Origin: Cymbidium sinense | Lineage: Eukaryota > Streptophyta > Magnoliopsida > Asparagales > Orchidaceae | Length of the DNA stretch: 64,000 nt | Assembly: GCA_021442155.1 (NCBI GenBank) | Contig: CM038229.1 | Location: 75,085,979 to 75,149,978 of the forward strand | Reading direction: 5' to 3' | Part shown: positions 12,901 to 22,890 of the stretch, piece after piece | Numbering within the stretch: the first letter of the stretch is position 1 | How the letters are laid out: each line of letters opens with the position of its first letter | The notes under the pieces: model-generated | What the model was told of the DNA's origin: nothing | What the model saw: only the letters and a program-made list of their open reading frames with translations | Databases searched by the model: none | Translations under genes and position numbers: made by a program

Positions 12901-13629
12901 ATTTGGTTTTGGATATTTGAATTTATATTTCCTTTATATTTGTGAATATAAATAAGAATATAAATGGATTATGAGGAAATTTCATGAATTTGACGTGATT
13001 TGAAGTTGATTTGAGCTAAGCCCGTAAAGGGGAATCAAAGGACTTAGGAAAGATTTTTTGGAATTTAGATTTAATTTTTGGGTTTAGTTTAATTGATTTG
13101 AATTTATATCTCATTTATATGTGTGAATATAAATGAGAATATAAATGTGTTGTGAGAAAATTTCATAAATTTGAAGTGATTTAAGCTAGGTTTGAGCTAA
13201 GTCCATAAGGTAGAGTCAAAGGGACTTAGAAAATATTTTGAATTTGGAGTTTCAACCATAAGCTTCAATCATAAGTTTTAATCATGGGATTCAATCATGG
13301 GTTTCAATCATTTGGGATTGATTCATGAATTGAGAAAATCCATTGAATTGATTCAAAGTTTGATTTGGAGTTGAAGTCGATATGAATTTGAATTTTGACT
13401 TGAAAGAAGAAAGTGAGGATTTGGTTCAAGCTAAGGGATAGGCAAATTTTTCTATCACCCCTAAGGCATGACCTATTCCTTTGGCTAACTCATCTAAGTC
13501 TCTAGGGCTAGATTGAGTGTCCACCTAATCACTAGATATGTCTTAAGACTAAGGAACTCTTAAAGCCTAAGAGAAATCCTATGTCTAAGATGGAGGGGTT
13601 GAGAGCTCATCCTAAAAAAGAGGTCAACA
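6930..13629 (-). repeat. 5' LTR of the minus-strand element (about 6.7 kb)
   Basis: In element orientation the LTR begins TGTTGACCTC at 13,629 and ends CACCA at 6,930, ten bases from the PBS. Blocks match the reverse complement of the plus-strand element's LTRs: the start (TGAGCTCTCAACCC, 13,611 down), the segment at 8,400-8,760 (against 34,440-34,760), that at 7,570-7,700 (against 35,400-35,470), and the 3' end at 7,080-7,120 with CTATCTTTCAAGATAG. The middle differs, so the two elements belong to distinct subfamilies. No gene is supported inside. The 3' LTR is beyond the window, so the flanking duplication cannot be tested. Confidence 0.85.
11580..12600. repeat. GGTCAA/TTGACC-rich degenerate repeat inside LTR
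   Basis: This segment of the minus-strand LTR is built from degenerate phrases such as GGTCAAGTTGACC, GGGTCAACTTGG and CAATTTGG. I count about twenty GGTCAA or TTGACC hexamers in a kilobase. The same motif-rich block recurs in the plus-strand element's LTRs at about 29,500-30,420 and 50,040-50,960. TTGACC contains the W-box core recognised by WRKY transcription factors; binding here is inference. It does not read as protein. Confidence 0.7.
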
Positions 13630-13634
13630 CGTAG

Positions 13635-15540
13635 TCAGTTAAAACTTTTATGCATGTGAATGTGTACTTGGCTAATGGATGAAAATCCCTTTTTTTATTA
13701 AAAAAAAGAAAGACATGCATTCATAATTCAATCAAATGTAATATTTGAATTCCAAATACACTTGTTTGCATTCATCGTTTAAGGTGCTAAGACATACATT
13801 GTATGTATATGTATGCTTAGGATTTACTCATATGCATGATATACATGATGGAAAGAAATGAATAAACATGTGTTATGTGATAGTAATTTATTCTAATTAA
13901 TCTTAATATGCCTTTCTTATTGAATAAGGTCATTTAGAGTGAACTTAAACTTAGGGTTAATTAAAACATGCAATAAGTCATTCACTAAAGGGAATTGATT
14001 ACTTTTATAAATGACTTAAGGTAGGATGGAGGTCCCTCTCTTTTTCTCTTTATAACACTTAGTTGTTAAGTATAATCCATATGAAATAAAAGAAAACACT
14101 AAGTAAAATCTTCAAATCAATTAAATCACTTAAAGAGAAATCAACCCTTTATAAATTAAATCTTTCACACTTAGCAAAATTACAACTCTAAAGCCTAGTT
14201 AGGACATACTACACAAGCCTTAATGCACACACATTAGATTAATTCACCACTTCTAGCTTTATGTTAGGGCGGTGTATGGTTTGATGTATGCTTATTTTGT
14301 GATGTATTATTGTAGACTGAATGTTAGGGTGTATGTGTGAACGGATGTTAGATATAGCCAATCAAATTTTCTATAGGGGTTGTTTAAATACTATAATAAA
14401 TAAATAAATACTTTTTTTGGTAGTTGCTTAATAAGCATAATCCAAGTTAGGACAGGCTGGCTTGGTTACCCATGTGCGGGGTGCTAAGTTCAAATTATTC
14501 ATATAAGTGCTTGGGTTGTATGGTGTGTTTAGCTAACATTTGTTTTGCAGGTATAGCTAGATTTACTTTCCTTCTTTTAATGTAATTTTGCAGGATAAGT
14601 GTATTGGGGGATTAGGATGAGCATTGGTTACAAGACCATATCTTATATACCATGTGAAGCCTTTAGAGCAAGTACATCCAAATCAAGTCAAAAGAGAATG
14701 AAGAATGAAGAATGAAGACCCCCATAACATTCATCATTTGTAATTGTGACTATTCTTATATAATTCGGGTTGTATAAGGATAGAACTCAGCTACTCATAT
14801 TTCTTTTGTTAATGGAACCCTACCACGCCTCTTATTCTTTATGATAGTTTTTTACAATTATTTGTTGTTTTGTTTATTGTGCAAGTATGTCTTTTCATAG
14901 TTTATTTATGATTGGTGATTGTATGTTCGGATGCGATTATCCCTAGATAAAAAAAAATTTTTTTTACCCAAACTAACAACTCATAACTAAATTTTCTAAA
15001 AATAATTTATAACCTCACATAAAAGCCTAAGCATTAAATCAAGAAAATAAAATATTTAGAAACCCTTAACCCGGATGATTGTATGTTTAATATCATGCAT
15101 ATCATGTTATTTCACTCTTGCTAAGAAAGGGCTTCCATCTTTGCCAGATAGCAAGGGCTTAACCTTTGAGATCTTATGATTGAAGAACACCTCTTTCTCT
15201 TTTAATTTAGCCCATAATCAATTTCATCATGCATTTAGGCATATAAAATCTTATAGCCTGTGTCAAAATAAAGAGTCTAAAATCAAATAAAATATGATAA
15301 GATTTGCATTAGATTAAGCCAATTTTCATACCCCTCATGCTTTAATCTCTTAGGGAGTGGGTTTAAGGACTTAGTTTCTTCTCTAAATAGTAATAGCCTA
15401 GCCATCTTGCAAAAGCATAAGACTTGCCTACATAGATTTGAAGTATAAGAGGAGTTAGCTACCAACCCATAATAAATCAGGTGGTTTTCTCTAGAGGTAA
15501 ACCATATACTCACTTTCGCCAAAGCTCCCTTGATTTAGGA
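13635..15540 (+). repeat. older LTR fragment, plus orientation, same superfamily
   Basis: From about 13,640 the sequence matches the reverse complement of the minus-strand LTR (13,780-13,960 against about 9,300-9,600, and 14,210-14,560 against about 8,700-9,000) and, from 14,270, the plus-strand element's LTR (for example GTGCTAAGTTCAAATTATTC and the stretch TGGAACCCTACCACGCC). Similarity ends near 15,540 after CGCCAAAGCTCCCTTG. It abuts the minus-strand LTR end at 13,629 head to head. The simplest reading is that the minus-strand element inserted into this LTR. No PBS or coding part follows. Confidence 0.7.
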
Positions 15541-15869
15541 AGAGGACATCGCCAACCATATTTCAACCTGTTGTCTCGGCCAACAATCAACTCATGCTTG
15601 TGTAAGAAAATAAATTAAATAAACCATCCAAAAACCATAAACCATTGACAAGGACAACAATAATAAAATAAAACTCAAAAGCACCAAATGATTCGATCAC
15701 ACTTTCAACTCTGATTTTGGAAGGTCAGTTTTGACATAGTATATTGTAATTCGTTAACTCCATTTTCCACCTAACCATGTAAACCCCATGAAAGATAAAA
15801 GTCGATATGGCAATGAACAAATGACTACATCGGGTTATTCCACGAACCTTATGACCACCCACCCTTTAG
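15541..15869. other. unassigned spacer
   Basis: Mixed-composition sequence between the LTR fragment and the MULE terminal inverted repeat. I see no open frame of note, repeat or RNA gene. Confidence 0.5.
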
Positions 15870-15949
15870 GATAAAATTTTAAAATAAGTATTAAATAATA
15901 ATTAATTAATATATTAAGTACTTCAAAAAAAATTTTAAATATAGGTACT
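15870..15949 (+). repeat. left terminal inverted repeat of MULE-PMD element 1
   Basis: The sequence begins GATAAAATTTTAAAATAAG and contains AGTATTAAATAATAATTA. Its reverse complement recurs at 20,403-20,483 with few differences. Inside, ATAGATC..CCCACTT..GGGGT is also shared in inverted order, so the full repeat may reach about 170 bp. Long TIRs are typical of MULEs. Confidence 0.8.
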
Positions 15950-16631
15950 GATATAATGCCATCTCACCGTAGGTTATAGATCGCCCACTTATGGGGTGTG
16001 ATATAAGGCCAGAATATCGGTAAGTGAAGCACCAACCATCAATGTTTTCATCAGATATTCACCGCTGGTAGAGCCCGCACGACATTATGTCGACATCCGA
16101 CCGTAAGATCCCATGATCACGTTTTCGCTTTGACATCCCACCATCAAAATCGTCCCCCCCCACACACTCACGCCGGCTCCACCTCAAATTGCATGTTGTC
16201 ACTCGAAATCAGTCATCTCCACCGCAAGCTCCTGCTAGTTGAAAGTAATCGAAGTGTTTTTTTTCCTTTTAATTTTCTCGTTCCAATAGGCAACAATGGA
16301 AAGGAAGGTGGGGAAGAATTTTCTTCTATTCCTTAGGTGATCAGGGTAACGAGGGTGATGATTATTAGTATTGTGAAGCTCATCATGTCTCTATTATTGC
16401 ATTTTGTCATTCTTTTTGAAGATGTCTTTTGTGTCTGAAGCTGCTTTTACAATTTTTTCATCACAACTTTGGTGTTTGCTTTTCTTCTAAAGATTGTAGT
16501 AGTATGCTCTCTTTTGTGATATATCTTTAGTCAAGTTCACCGTGGTTTGTAGCGGCACACCTACCTTGACTGTCTCTTTGTGGTTTGTAGCATATAGTAG
16601 AATGAATCAAAAGCTCATTTTCTTAATTCTC

Positions 16632-16961
16632 TTCTATGACGGTCAACTGATCATTGATGATCAGTTCATTCCAAGTTATGTCGGTGGCAAAAAGCAGCCT
16701 ATGTGAGTTTCACATCATGCAAGCTTATGAGATTTAAAATAGAAAGTGCTCAGATATCTGTGTTATGACGTTGATAACTTTATAGTGGAGATTACGTGTC
16801 ATTTTCCTGTCGGTGCGGGACACATAGCTTCTACTATTTCTGATGATGAAGTTTGTAGTACTGTATTGGATGAAGCTTCCCATCAGACATTATTTTTTTA
16901 TGTGGAAATAAAGCCACAATGTACTTCTGCAGCAGAAATTGATACTGATATCATGCGATAA
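16632..16961 (+). pseudogene. MULE transposase N-terminal domain, three in-frame stops
   Basis: One frame runs from about 16,632 and reads YDGQLIIDDQFIPSYVGGKK, then KVLRYLCYDVDNFIVEITCH, FPVGAGHIASTISDDEVCS and LFFYVEIKP. This is the N-terminal module of plant MULE transposases (GG...YEDL...L...P....I...FP......I.DDE....L...S...L.VY). Three stops lie in this one frame: TGA at 16,704 and 16,728 and TAG at 16,740. Restoring C gives Arg, Arg and Gln, which suits the family. The homologous part of element 2 at 26,740-26,972 has only one stop. No frameshift is seen within this stretch. Confidence 0.75.
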
Positions 16962-17730
16962 TGTACTCTGATCATAAGTTCATAAGCTCACTGGCCAATT
17001 AATACTATCAATAACTTAAATTAGGTAAGAATTTACCTCAACATCAGTGTTGGTGTCTTCTTTTTTTGTGTAAGCTATTTTTTAGAAGATTATAACTTTT
17101 TAATATAGAACCGAGCTGTCTGTTCAAGCACAACTGCATGAGCATTCATCCGACTACCGATCAGTACGAAAATGATGAATAGTGAATCAAGCAATTCATC
17201 TGATGATAGTGATGCTCAGGATGATTCTTTACTGAGTAATGCCAATTTATGTGACATCAATGTTGGTCACGAGCTTCTTCGGAGTCATGCAATCCGGAAT
17301 TCATCAAATAACGATGTTATGATTTGCAATAATGACTATGTCTGAATATGTCAAACCACCAAAGATTGGGATGCATATATTTTGTTTGATGGTCTATCGA
17401 TAATTTTTCATGATAAGTTCTAGTTGAATTATATGAAGGTATGTATTTATCAAATAAGAAGGAGCTTCAGTTCACAGTAACTGGTTGGTCAATTCTTAAT
17501 AATGTTCAGTTTCTTACCGTCACATCGAATCAGAAGAATCTAACTGTTATATGTGCGCAACATAGTAATCCTAACAGATCTTACCAATGACGCATGCATT
17601 GTAGCAGAAGCAAGAGGTTGTGAGGTTCTGGAGGATATCAACTTTAGGTGCACACCATTTGGTCGTGACATTGTCGCACTTCTAAGTTCATCAGTTATTT
17701 CATAATGCCAGTAATGTGATTCCAAATATA
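16962..17730 (+). pseudogene. MULE linker and zinc-finger-like DNA-binding region, decayed
   Basis: A serine- and acid-rich linker (SESSNSSDDSDAQDDSL region, about 17,180-17,240) is followed by GMYLSNKKELQFTVTGWSIL at about 17,437-17,500, then ICAQHSNPNRSY and RMHCSRSKRL. This parallels element 2, which reads LLSKAELQFVLCG, SIRNKVEYKMIYSNKSYYII, then CSWHLHASSRK and SAYHTC. In MULEs this segment binds the terminal repeats. The copy here has several stops, again mostly CGA-to-TGA or CAG-to-TAG in type, and it lies in a different frame from the N-terminal domain. Confidence 0.55.
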
Positions 17731-17841
17731 CTTGAAACCTAGAGAGATCATAGAAAGGATGGAATCAAAATTTAATATAAAAATCTCTTACATGAAGGCC
17801 TAAGACGCGAGGCGTAAGAGTATCAGAGCCATATTTGGCAG

Positions 17842-18775
17842 TTGGGAGGAGTCATACTGCTCTCTAGGCCTATTTATGGATTCAGTATGCTCTGTGCTGC
17901 CCGGAACTATTACAAAATTTTGTCATCAGATACATGCAGATTTCAGAGGTTATTTTGGGCTTTTGGACCATTGATTTCTGGTTGGAGATTTTGTCGCCTG
18001 CTCGGATGGACGGACGCTCCAACCAGGCAAGTATTAAGGCACGCTGTTCATAGCTATTGGATTAACAACGACTATTATTTTTTTTTTGCTGTGGTTGAAC
18101 TGAGAATAATGAATCTAGCCGGTTCATACAAGAGTCGCTGCCTATTGTTTCGTGCGTGACGATTTATGTATAATCTCGATAAGCATTCCTTGTTTGTGAT
18201 GTTTTTCATACATCATCATTGCTTAAGAAATCTTAGGAAAAACTTCAAGAAAGTAGTGAGGAAAATGGGTATTAAGGATGTTGAGTTTATGTGTAAGAAA
18301 ATGTACATGTTTCAAAGACGGATGACATCAACATATTCAACACATGACCGACATAAAAAAATTTAACAAGCATACCAAGGTTAGTAGACCGTGATGTGGT
18401 CAAGTGTTCAATGATTAAAGGAAAATTATGATGATAAATACATCAGAGTGTTTTAATTGGATACTTAAACATGCACGGGGACTACCAATTCAAGCATTGA
18501 TCACTGCTATGTACTATAACATTATGAGTTTATTTTATAAGAGGGAAAGTACCACTGATTCAGGAGAACCACCTACGGAATTCACATTCTCTCCTAGAAC
18601 ACAGACAGTGCTCAGCAAATTTGAGTGTGAGGCTAAACACTATCCGCAACCAATCAATATTAATGCTAATGAAGTGCAAGTGCTTGACAAGAATTATCGA
18701 TCCTTCAGATTCATACGATCGTCATGTAGTTATACACGAACACTGATTTATCATATGTCAATGACATTGCAATGA
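17842..18775 (+). pseudogene. MULE transposase catalytic and C-terminal region, broken
   Basis: The piece at 17,842-18,159 contains FQRLFWAFGPLISGWRFCR. The expected following DGTHL..KYKGTLL motif, with the first catalytic Asp, appears after a frame change as DGRTLQPGKY and GTLFIAIGL. The piece at 18,166-18,366 has HHHCLRNLRKNFKKVVRKMG, the conserved segment before the third acidic residue. The piece at 18,428-18,775 has SECFNWILKHARGLPIQALI, MYYNIMSLFYKR, SPRTQTVLSKFECEAKHYPQ and VQVLDKNYRSF, the C-terminal part of the family. No single frame covers the domain. Confidence 0.8.
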
Positions 18776-19256
18776 TCTTGAGTTTGCGCATAGATGGCCC
18801 ACCATTTGTTGGGCCGAGTGGACGGGAAGCGAGTTGGCGGCTGTGATGAGCTTTTGGGTGGACATCCCATTCAGATTGTATCATGACCAACAACCCCATT
18901 CGACATTCCAGATGGGGTAGGCACATTTCAGGGAGTCCTACGTAGACCTCCCAGAGTTGGACTTTAGCAGACATGTAAGAGCATATGTTTTGTTCCTTCT
19001 GGGGAGTTTCCTACTACCTGATACATCTGGGTTAGAGGTGCACTTGCAGTATCTACCGTTGTTAGAAGATATACACATTCAAGACTTTATCTAGAGGAGG
19101 CACGCACAGTACGCTTATATAGGGAGTTACGAAGTCCCAAGGGGACATGCGGTGTCTCGCTTCGATCTGATCTTGGGAGCTCGATGTTGGGGAGACCAAC
19201 ACTACATGTTCCCTATCCTAGAGATCTCGATGAGCTTAGCATTAGTTTCAGGTAAG
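18745..19256 (+). pseudogene. plant mobile domain (PMD) fragment joined to MULE
   Basis: After the MULE part, the overlapping frame reads SYVNDIAMILSLRIDGPPFV and GPSGREASWRL, which matches the PMD block (DVA.LLGL.IDG..V.G). Further on is RHVRAYVLFLLGSFLLPDTS followed by GLEVHLQYLPLLEDI, another strong PMD signature. PMD proteins (MAIN/MAIL1 relatives) are often carried by plant transposons. The first conserved PMD block (L.F.L..D..LI.AL..RW) is missing. A likely splice donor, CAG|GTAAGAAA, lies at about 19,250, so more exons may follow. Confidence 0.75.
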
Positions 19257-19611
19257 AAAACTAAAATCTATTTAGTTTATTTAACATACTGAATTGCAAA
19301 TAAATGATTTGCACATGACAATTGGTTTATTTTAAGATACTGAGTTACAAGATAACTAAAATCTATTTATACATTATTTTGTGGAGGCTCGCAGAGATCA
19401 CATTGCTGTGGTAGATAGCTAATCGACGCGCCTCTGTAGCAATACATGTCATGGTTTAGGTCGTAGGCGTACTGCTGCTTACCATCCACCACGACTTACT
19501 ACTACCAGAGCACTGGCGAGCATATGTTAAGATAACGCTATAATTTACAAATTTACTTAGCTATTATTTCTACAGATTTTCGTAGTAACCTTTTAAACTG
19601 GTTTCTCAGAA

Positions 19612-19990
19612 GTGAGTATATCTTGGCGACGAGGACCTCTTCTTTCTTGATCGCCCAGTGACGCAAACTTTCGCCATTATAAATAAGTACGAGCATATGT
19701 TACACGATCTGATTTCGAGGACCCACATCAGAGGCTACAGGCTCCAGCGTATCTTAACAGAGCATATGTCACATGTCTATGATTCGCTTAACTACACAAA
19801 CCGACAAAACATGGCGTATCCATCCGTGACCATCTTCTTTTCCAGAGAGCACCTAGTCTCAGTACCATATGGACATTGCGCCGTCACACGATTGGGTATC
19901 TACGAGACTGTGGCCGCATACATGGGGTCAAATGTTGCAAGCCGCGTGGACCACATGATATCTCTCATCACCGCAATCCCGTTGACGTAA
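19612..19990 (+). CDS. hypothetical ORF at 3' end of MULE-PMD element 1
   Basis: An open frame continues from about 19,625 (VYLGDEDLFFLDRPVTQTFA) to the stop at 19,990, ending DHMISLITAIPLT. There are no internal stops over about 120 codons, in contrast to the rest of the element. A likely acceptor (TTTCTCAG) lies at about 19,602-19,609, so this may be a last exon of the PMD gene. I do not recognise the domain. No membrane segment or catalytic motif is visible. It could be chance in this GC-richer patch. Confidence 0.35.
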
Positions 19991-20402
19991 TTATACCGTG
20001 TGTAGTCTTATAGCGATACACATAGATAAATAGTGTATAGAGGTGTATTTATTTTGTATAGGTTGGATATTTTATTGTTCACTTTTATCGATCTCACTGT
20101 TTACTTTTTTGCTTATGAATGAAATTTTTTATATCATTTGATTAGTAGTACATTTATATCTGTTTGATGCTACTAGTTTACATTTCAGATTATTTCTTTA
20201 CTACCTATTTGTATTTCCTGTGGGTGGTAAAAAAAAGATAACTTATTTTTAAAAAAAAGTCACAAAGTGAAGCGAGCAGTCGAGATAATTTGGTTCGATC
20301 ACTAGCCATAATCGATCATCGCCTAACCGACCTTAGTATAGCAAATACCCCAAAAGTGGGATTGATCTATGCCACCTCTGGAGATCGCCCACTTCATATA
20401 AT

Positions 20403-20483
20403 TGTACTTATATTTAAAATTTTTTTTAAAGTACTTAATATATTAATTAATTATTATTTAATACTTAATCTTAAAATTTCTTC
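20403..20483 (-). repeat. right terminal inverted repeat of MULE-PMD element 1
   Basis: Reverse complement of the left repeat at 15,870-15,949. The shared core includes AAAATTT, AGTATTAAATAATAATTA and TATATTAAGTACTT. It marks the right edge of the element. Confidence 0.8.
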
Positions 20484-20504
20484 CCCCTTCGGTGAACCGA
20501 GTGC

Positions 20505-20585
20505 CATTCCGACCGCCAAATGTTTTTCCCAGCAGGCAGTTGACTGTGAAGAAGAGGTTCTCATTCCGACCGCCAAATGTTTTTC
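20505..20585 (+). repeat. 24 bp direct duplication 57 bp apart
   Basis: A perfect 24-base string beginning CATTCCGACCGCC occurs at 20,505-20,528 and again at 20,562-20,585, just outside the MULE right end. It could be a small tandem duplication or the footprint of a further event. Confidence 0.85.
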
Positions 20586-22291
20586 TTCATGACCGTTGCG
20601 AAGGCGACGACGTGTCGTTGTATGACAGAGCTTTGGCAGTGTTAAAGTGATTTAGTTGCGGTAGTTAAGGATGACGGTAGTTGTTGTCGAATGGGGTGTT
20701 GAGCGGGCCACTTTGGTAGGCACTGGTGGCACTGTAGTAGCGGCGGCCGGTGGGTTTGTTGGTTTGATGTGGACCTCAGTCATTTGGCTCGGGCCAAGAA
20801 GGACAACTGAGATTGTGAGGTGGTATGTAGGAGGCGTTGGCCACCATTAATATTATCACCATCATCTCGGACACCGAGACGAAGAGCTCTGTGAGCATGG
20901 CGGAGGAGACTATCTGCGGGAAGATGATGTAGTAATGTGCGAATGAATGAATAATGAAGATTTGAACGAAGGGCTCGTATTTTTGCGAGTTTGTTATAGT
21001 TTGTTATTTATGTAAATATAATGTTTAAAGTATGAGATAGATAAATAAGGATGTTTTAAATGCTATTTTTTTTTTCAAAACTGATCACTTTTTAAATTAT
21101 ATTAATAAAGTATATTCTTTGACAATTTCTGGTGAAAAATTAACAAAGGATTCTCAAATAATAATTGATTTATACGACGTATTTTAGTATTATTTATTAA
21201 TTCTCTTACAAGATTCTAAATTTTATTGTTCCAGCTTGATACGCAAAATACGGAGTTTGAGAAAAAAAAATTAAAAGAAAAGAATTTTAACTTAGTTATT
21301 AAGCTAGGTCTGGTTTATGCAAATTTCCACCTACTTATTTTATTTTAATGTAAAAGAAGGTTTTATGCTTAAATTGATTGAGAAGATTTTTTTTACAGTT
21401 TATTATTGGCAAGTAATTGTAATTAATATTCTAATTAATTATTATTGGCCATTTATAAAATTAATTGAATAGAATAAAATCTATTTTATTAACTTAAATC
21501 ACAAATAATTTTAAAATGAGCCAGAAATGGAGAAAAACCTATTTTGTGATAGAGAAATTTTAAAAGTACGACATGTAACTCCTAATTTAGCACAGGAACA
21601 ACGTTAATAAAAAAATTTAAAGAGGTTCAAACTATGTAAATTATTTACTTAAGCATATTTTAATTATTTTTATTTTTATATCATATTTTATTTTATATCA
21701 TGTACTATTATGTCATATTTTATAATATATTTATGACAACCTTTTCTCTAACCTTTAAATAGCAAAACAGTAATAAATTAAAAGTAAAACCGTACCTATG
21801 TGGCTATATTTTATATAACACCCTATACTATAAAGAGGGATTTACATACATAATGCGTAATTTTTATGTATTTATGTTTCCAATTCCTAAACTTTAATTT
21901 TTATACATATAACATCCGAATTATCATCATTACTTATTTTTTAAAAATAAAATAAACTTTTTTAAGAAAAAAAACTATTAATGAAAATTCGTTGTTCAAA
22001 AATCATAATAATGTATTGATAATTATTTTCTTCATTTTAATTTGAGTTCGATAAAAATTTTTTGATGAAAAATAAATTTTTAAATATTTCACATTTAAAT
22101 TTAGGTTTTACTAGTTATGTTTAAACAGAATATTAAGAATTAAATTATGAAATAAAATGTATTATAGTTTCATCTTTTATCAAACCAGATAGATAAAAAA
22201 AATTGCTCTATTGTCAAAAGGAGTAAGATTTGGCCTCAGGTTGAAATTATCTTAATAGTTTAACTCATCTTTATCTTTTAGGTGTCCTGAG
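20586..22291. other. non-genic stretch: GC-richer patch then AT-rich sequence
   Basis: Bases 20,586-20,945 are GC-rich (GGCGGCCGGTGGG, GTTGTTGTCGAATGGGG) with short open frames but no recognisable product. It could be a decayed gene fragment or MULE-captured DNA. From 20,946 to 22,291 the sequence is very AT-rich, without supported genes or obvious repeats. Confidence 0.5.
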
Positions 22292-22299
22292 GATACGAT

Positions 22300-22882
22300 T
22301 AGGGCTGCGAAAGAATAGGACATTGAACAAGTTAATCGTGACTCAGCTCGATTATAACTCATTTATGTTCGTTCGATTAACTAATCGAATGAGCTTGAAC
22401 ACTTACGTGACTACTCAATTGCTAAATGATCAAATTCGAACAACTTTTTGTTCAGTTCATTTATGTTCATGATCAAGATTCATTTAAAGCGAACAAACTT
22501 CATGTCCTCGACATGATTAAAACTTGTTTGTAAACAATTTCATTCAAAATTTAATTTTTAGGCTTAATACACTTTAATTGATACTGCTTGTATATATTTA
22601 TCAACAAGCTGCTTGAGAATAAACTCGATTATGACTCGATTAAAGCTCGTTTATTTTATTAAATGAGCTGCTCATTATCAGGCTCGAAAAGCCCAATATG
22701 AACCAAGCTCGTGAATGAAATCAAGCCGAGCTCTAACAAATTTTTTTTAAAATGAGCCCAAACTTGAACACCATTCTAAAAACTCGAATTGAGCTTGGTT
22801 CAAGCTCGAGCTCGATAATGATAAACGAATTTGAACTCGAATAAACATATATTCGGCTCAACTTTGTTCTTTTGCCGCCCTA
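22300..22882 (+). mobile_element. non-autonomous hAT-like element (583 bp)
   Basis: The left end TAGGGCTGCGAAAG is mirrored by the right end CTTTTGCCGCCCTA as an imperfect terminal inverted repeat. Outside lie GATACGAT (22,292-22,299) and GGTACGAT (22,883-22,890), an 8 bp target duplication with one mismatch, the size made by hAT transposases. The interior is made of repeated phrases such as AGCTCGATTATAACTC, CAAGCTCGAGCTCG and AAGCTCGTG. No transposase frame is present, so it depends on an autonomous partner elsewhere. Confidence 0.8.
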
Positions 22883-22890
22883 GGTACGAT

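Larger units (their letters stand above)
1..13629 (-). mobile_element. Tat/Ogre-like Ty3/gypsy LTR retrotransposon, left end off window
   Basis: Read on the minus strand, the order is 5' LTR (13,629 to 6,930), primer binding site (6,919 to 6,902), a long leader of tandem repeats, an ORF upstream of gag, gag, a zinc-finger-like segment, an acidic linker and part of the protease, which runs off base 1. A long leader and an extra ORF before gag are known features of Ogre-like members of the Tat lineage. The linker shares the motif VNLCSGKVLP with the pol-containing plus-strand element further right, which ties both to one superfamily. The RT, integrase and 3' LTR lie outside the window. The coding part is broken by stops and frameshifts, so the copy is dead as sequenced. 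Confidence 0.85.
15870..20483 (+). mobile_element. MULE-PMD element 1 (Mutator-like, with terminal inverted repeats)
   Basis: A 4.6 kb element bounded by inverted repeats at 15,870-15,949 and 20,403-20,483; weaker similarity extends inward to about 16,040 and 20,300. Inside, in order, are a MULE N-terminal domain, a degenerate DNA-binding segment, transposase pieces, then a plant mobile domain. The flanks 15,861-15,869 (ACCCTTTAG) and 20,484-20,492 (CCCCTTCGG) agree at 6 of 9 positions, a possible decayed 9 bp target duplication of the size Mutator elements make. The coding part has many stops and at least two frame changes, so it is inactive. The family recurs at 26,740-28,751 plus 56,965-59,725. 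Confidence 0.8.
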
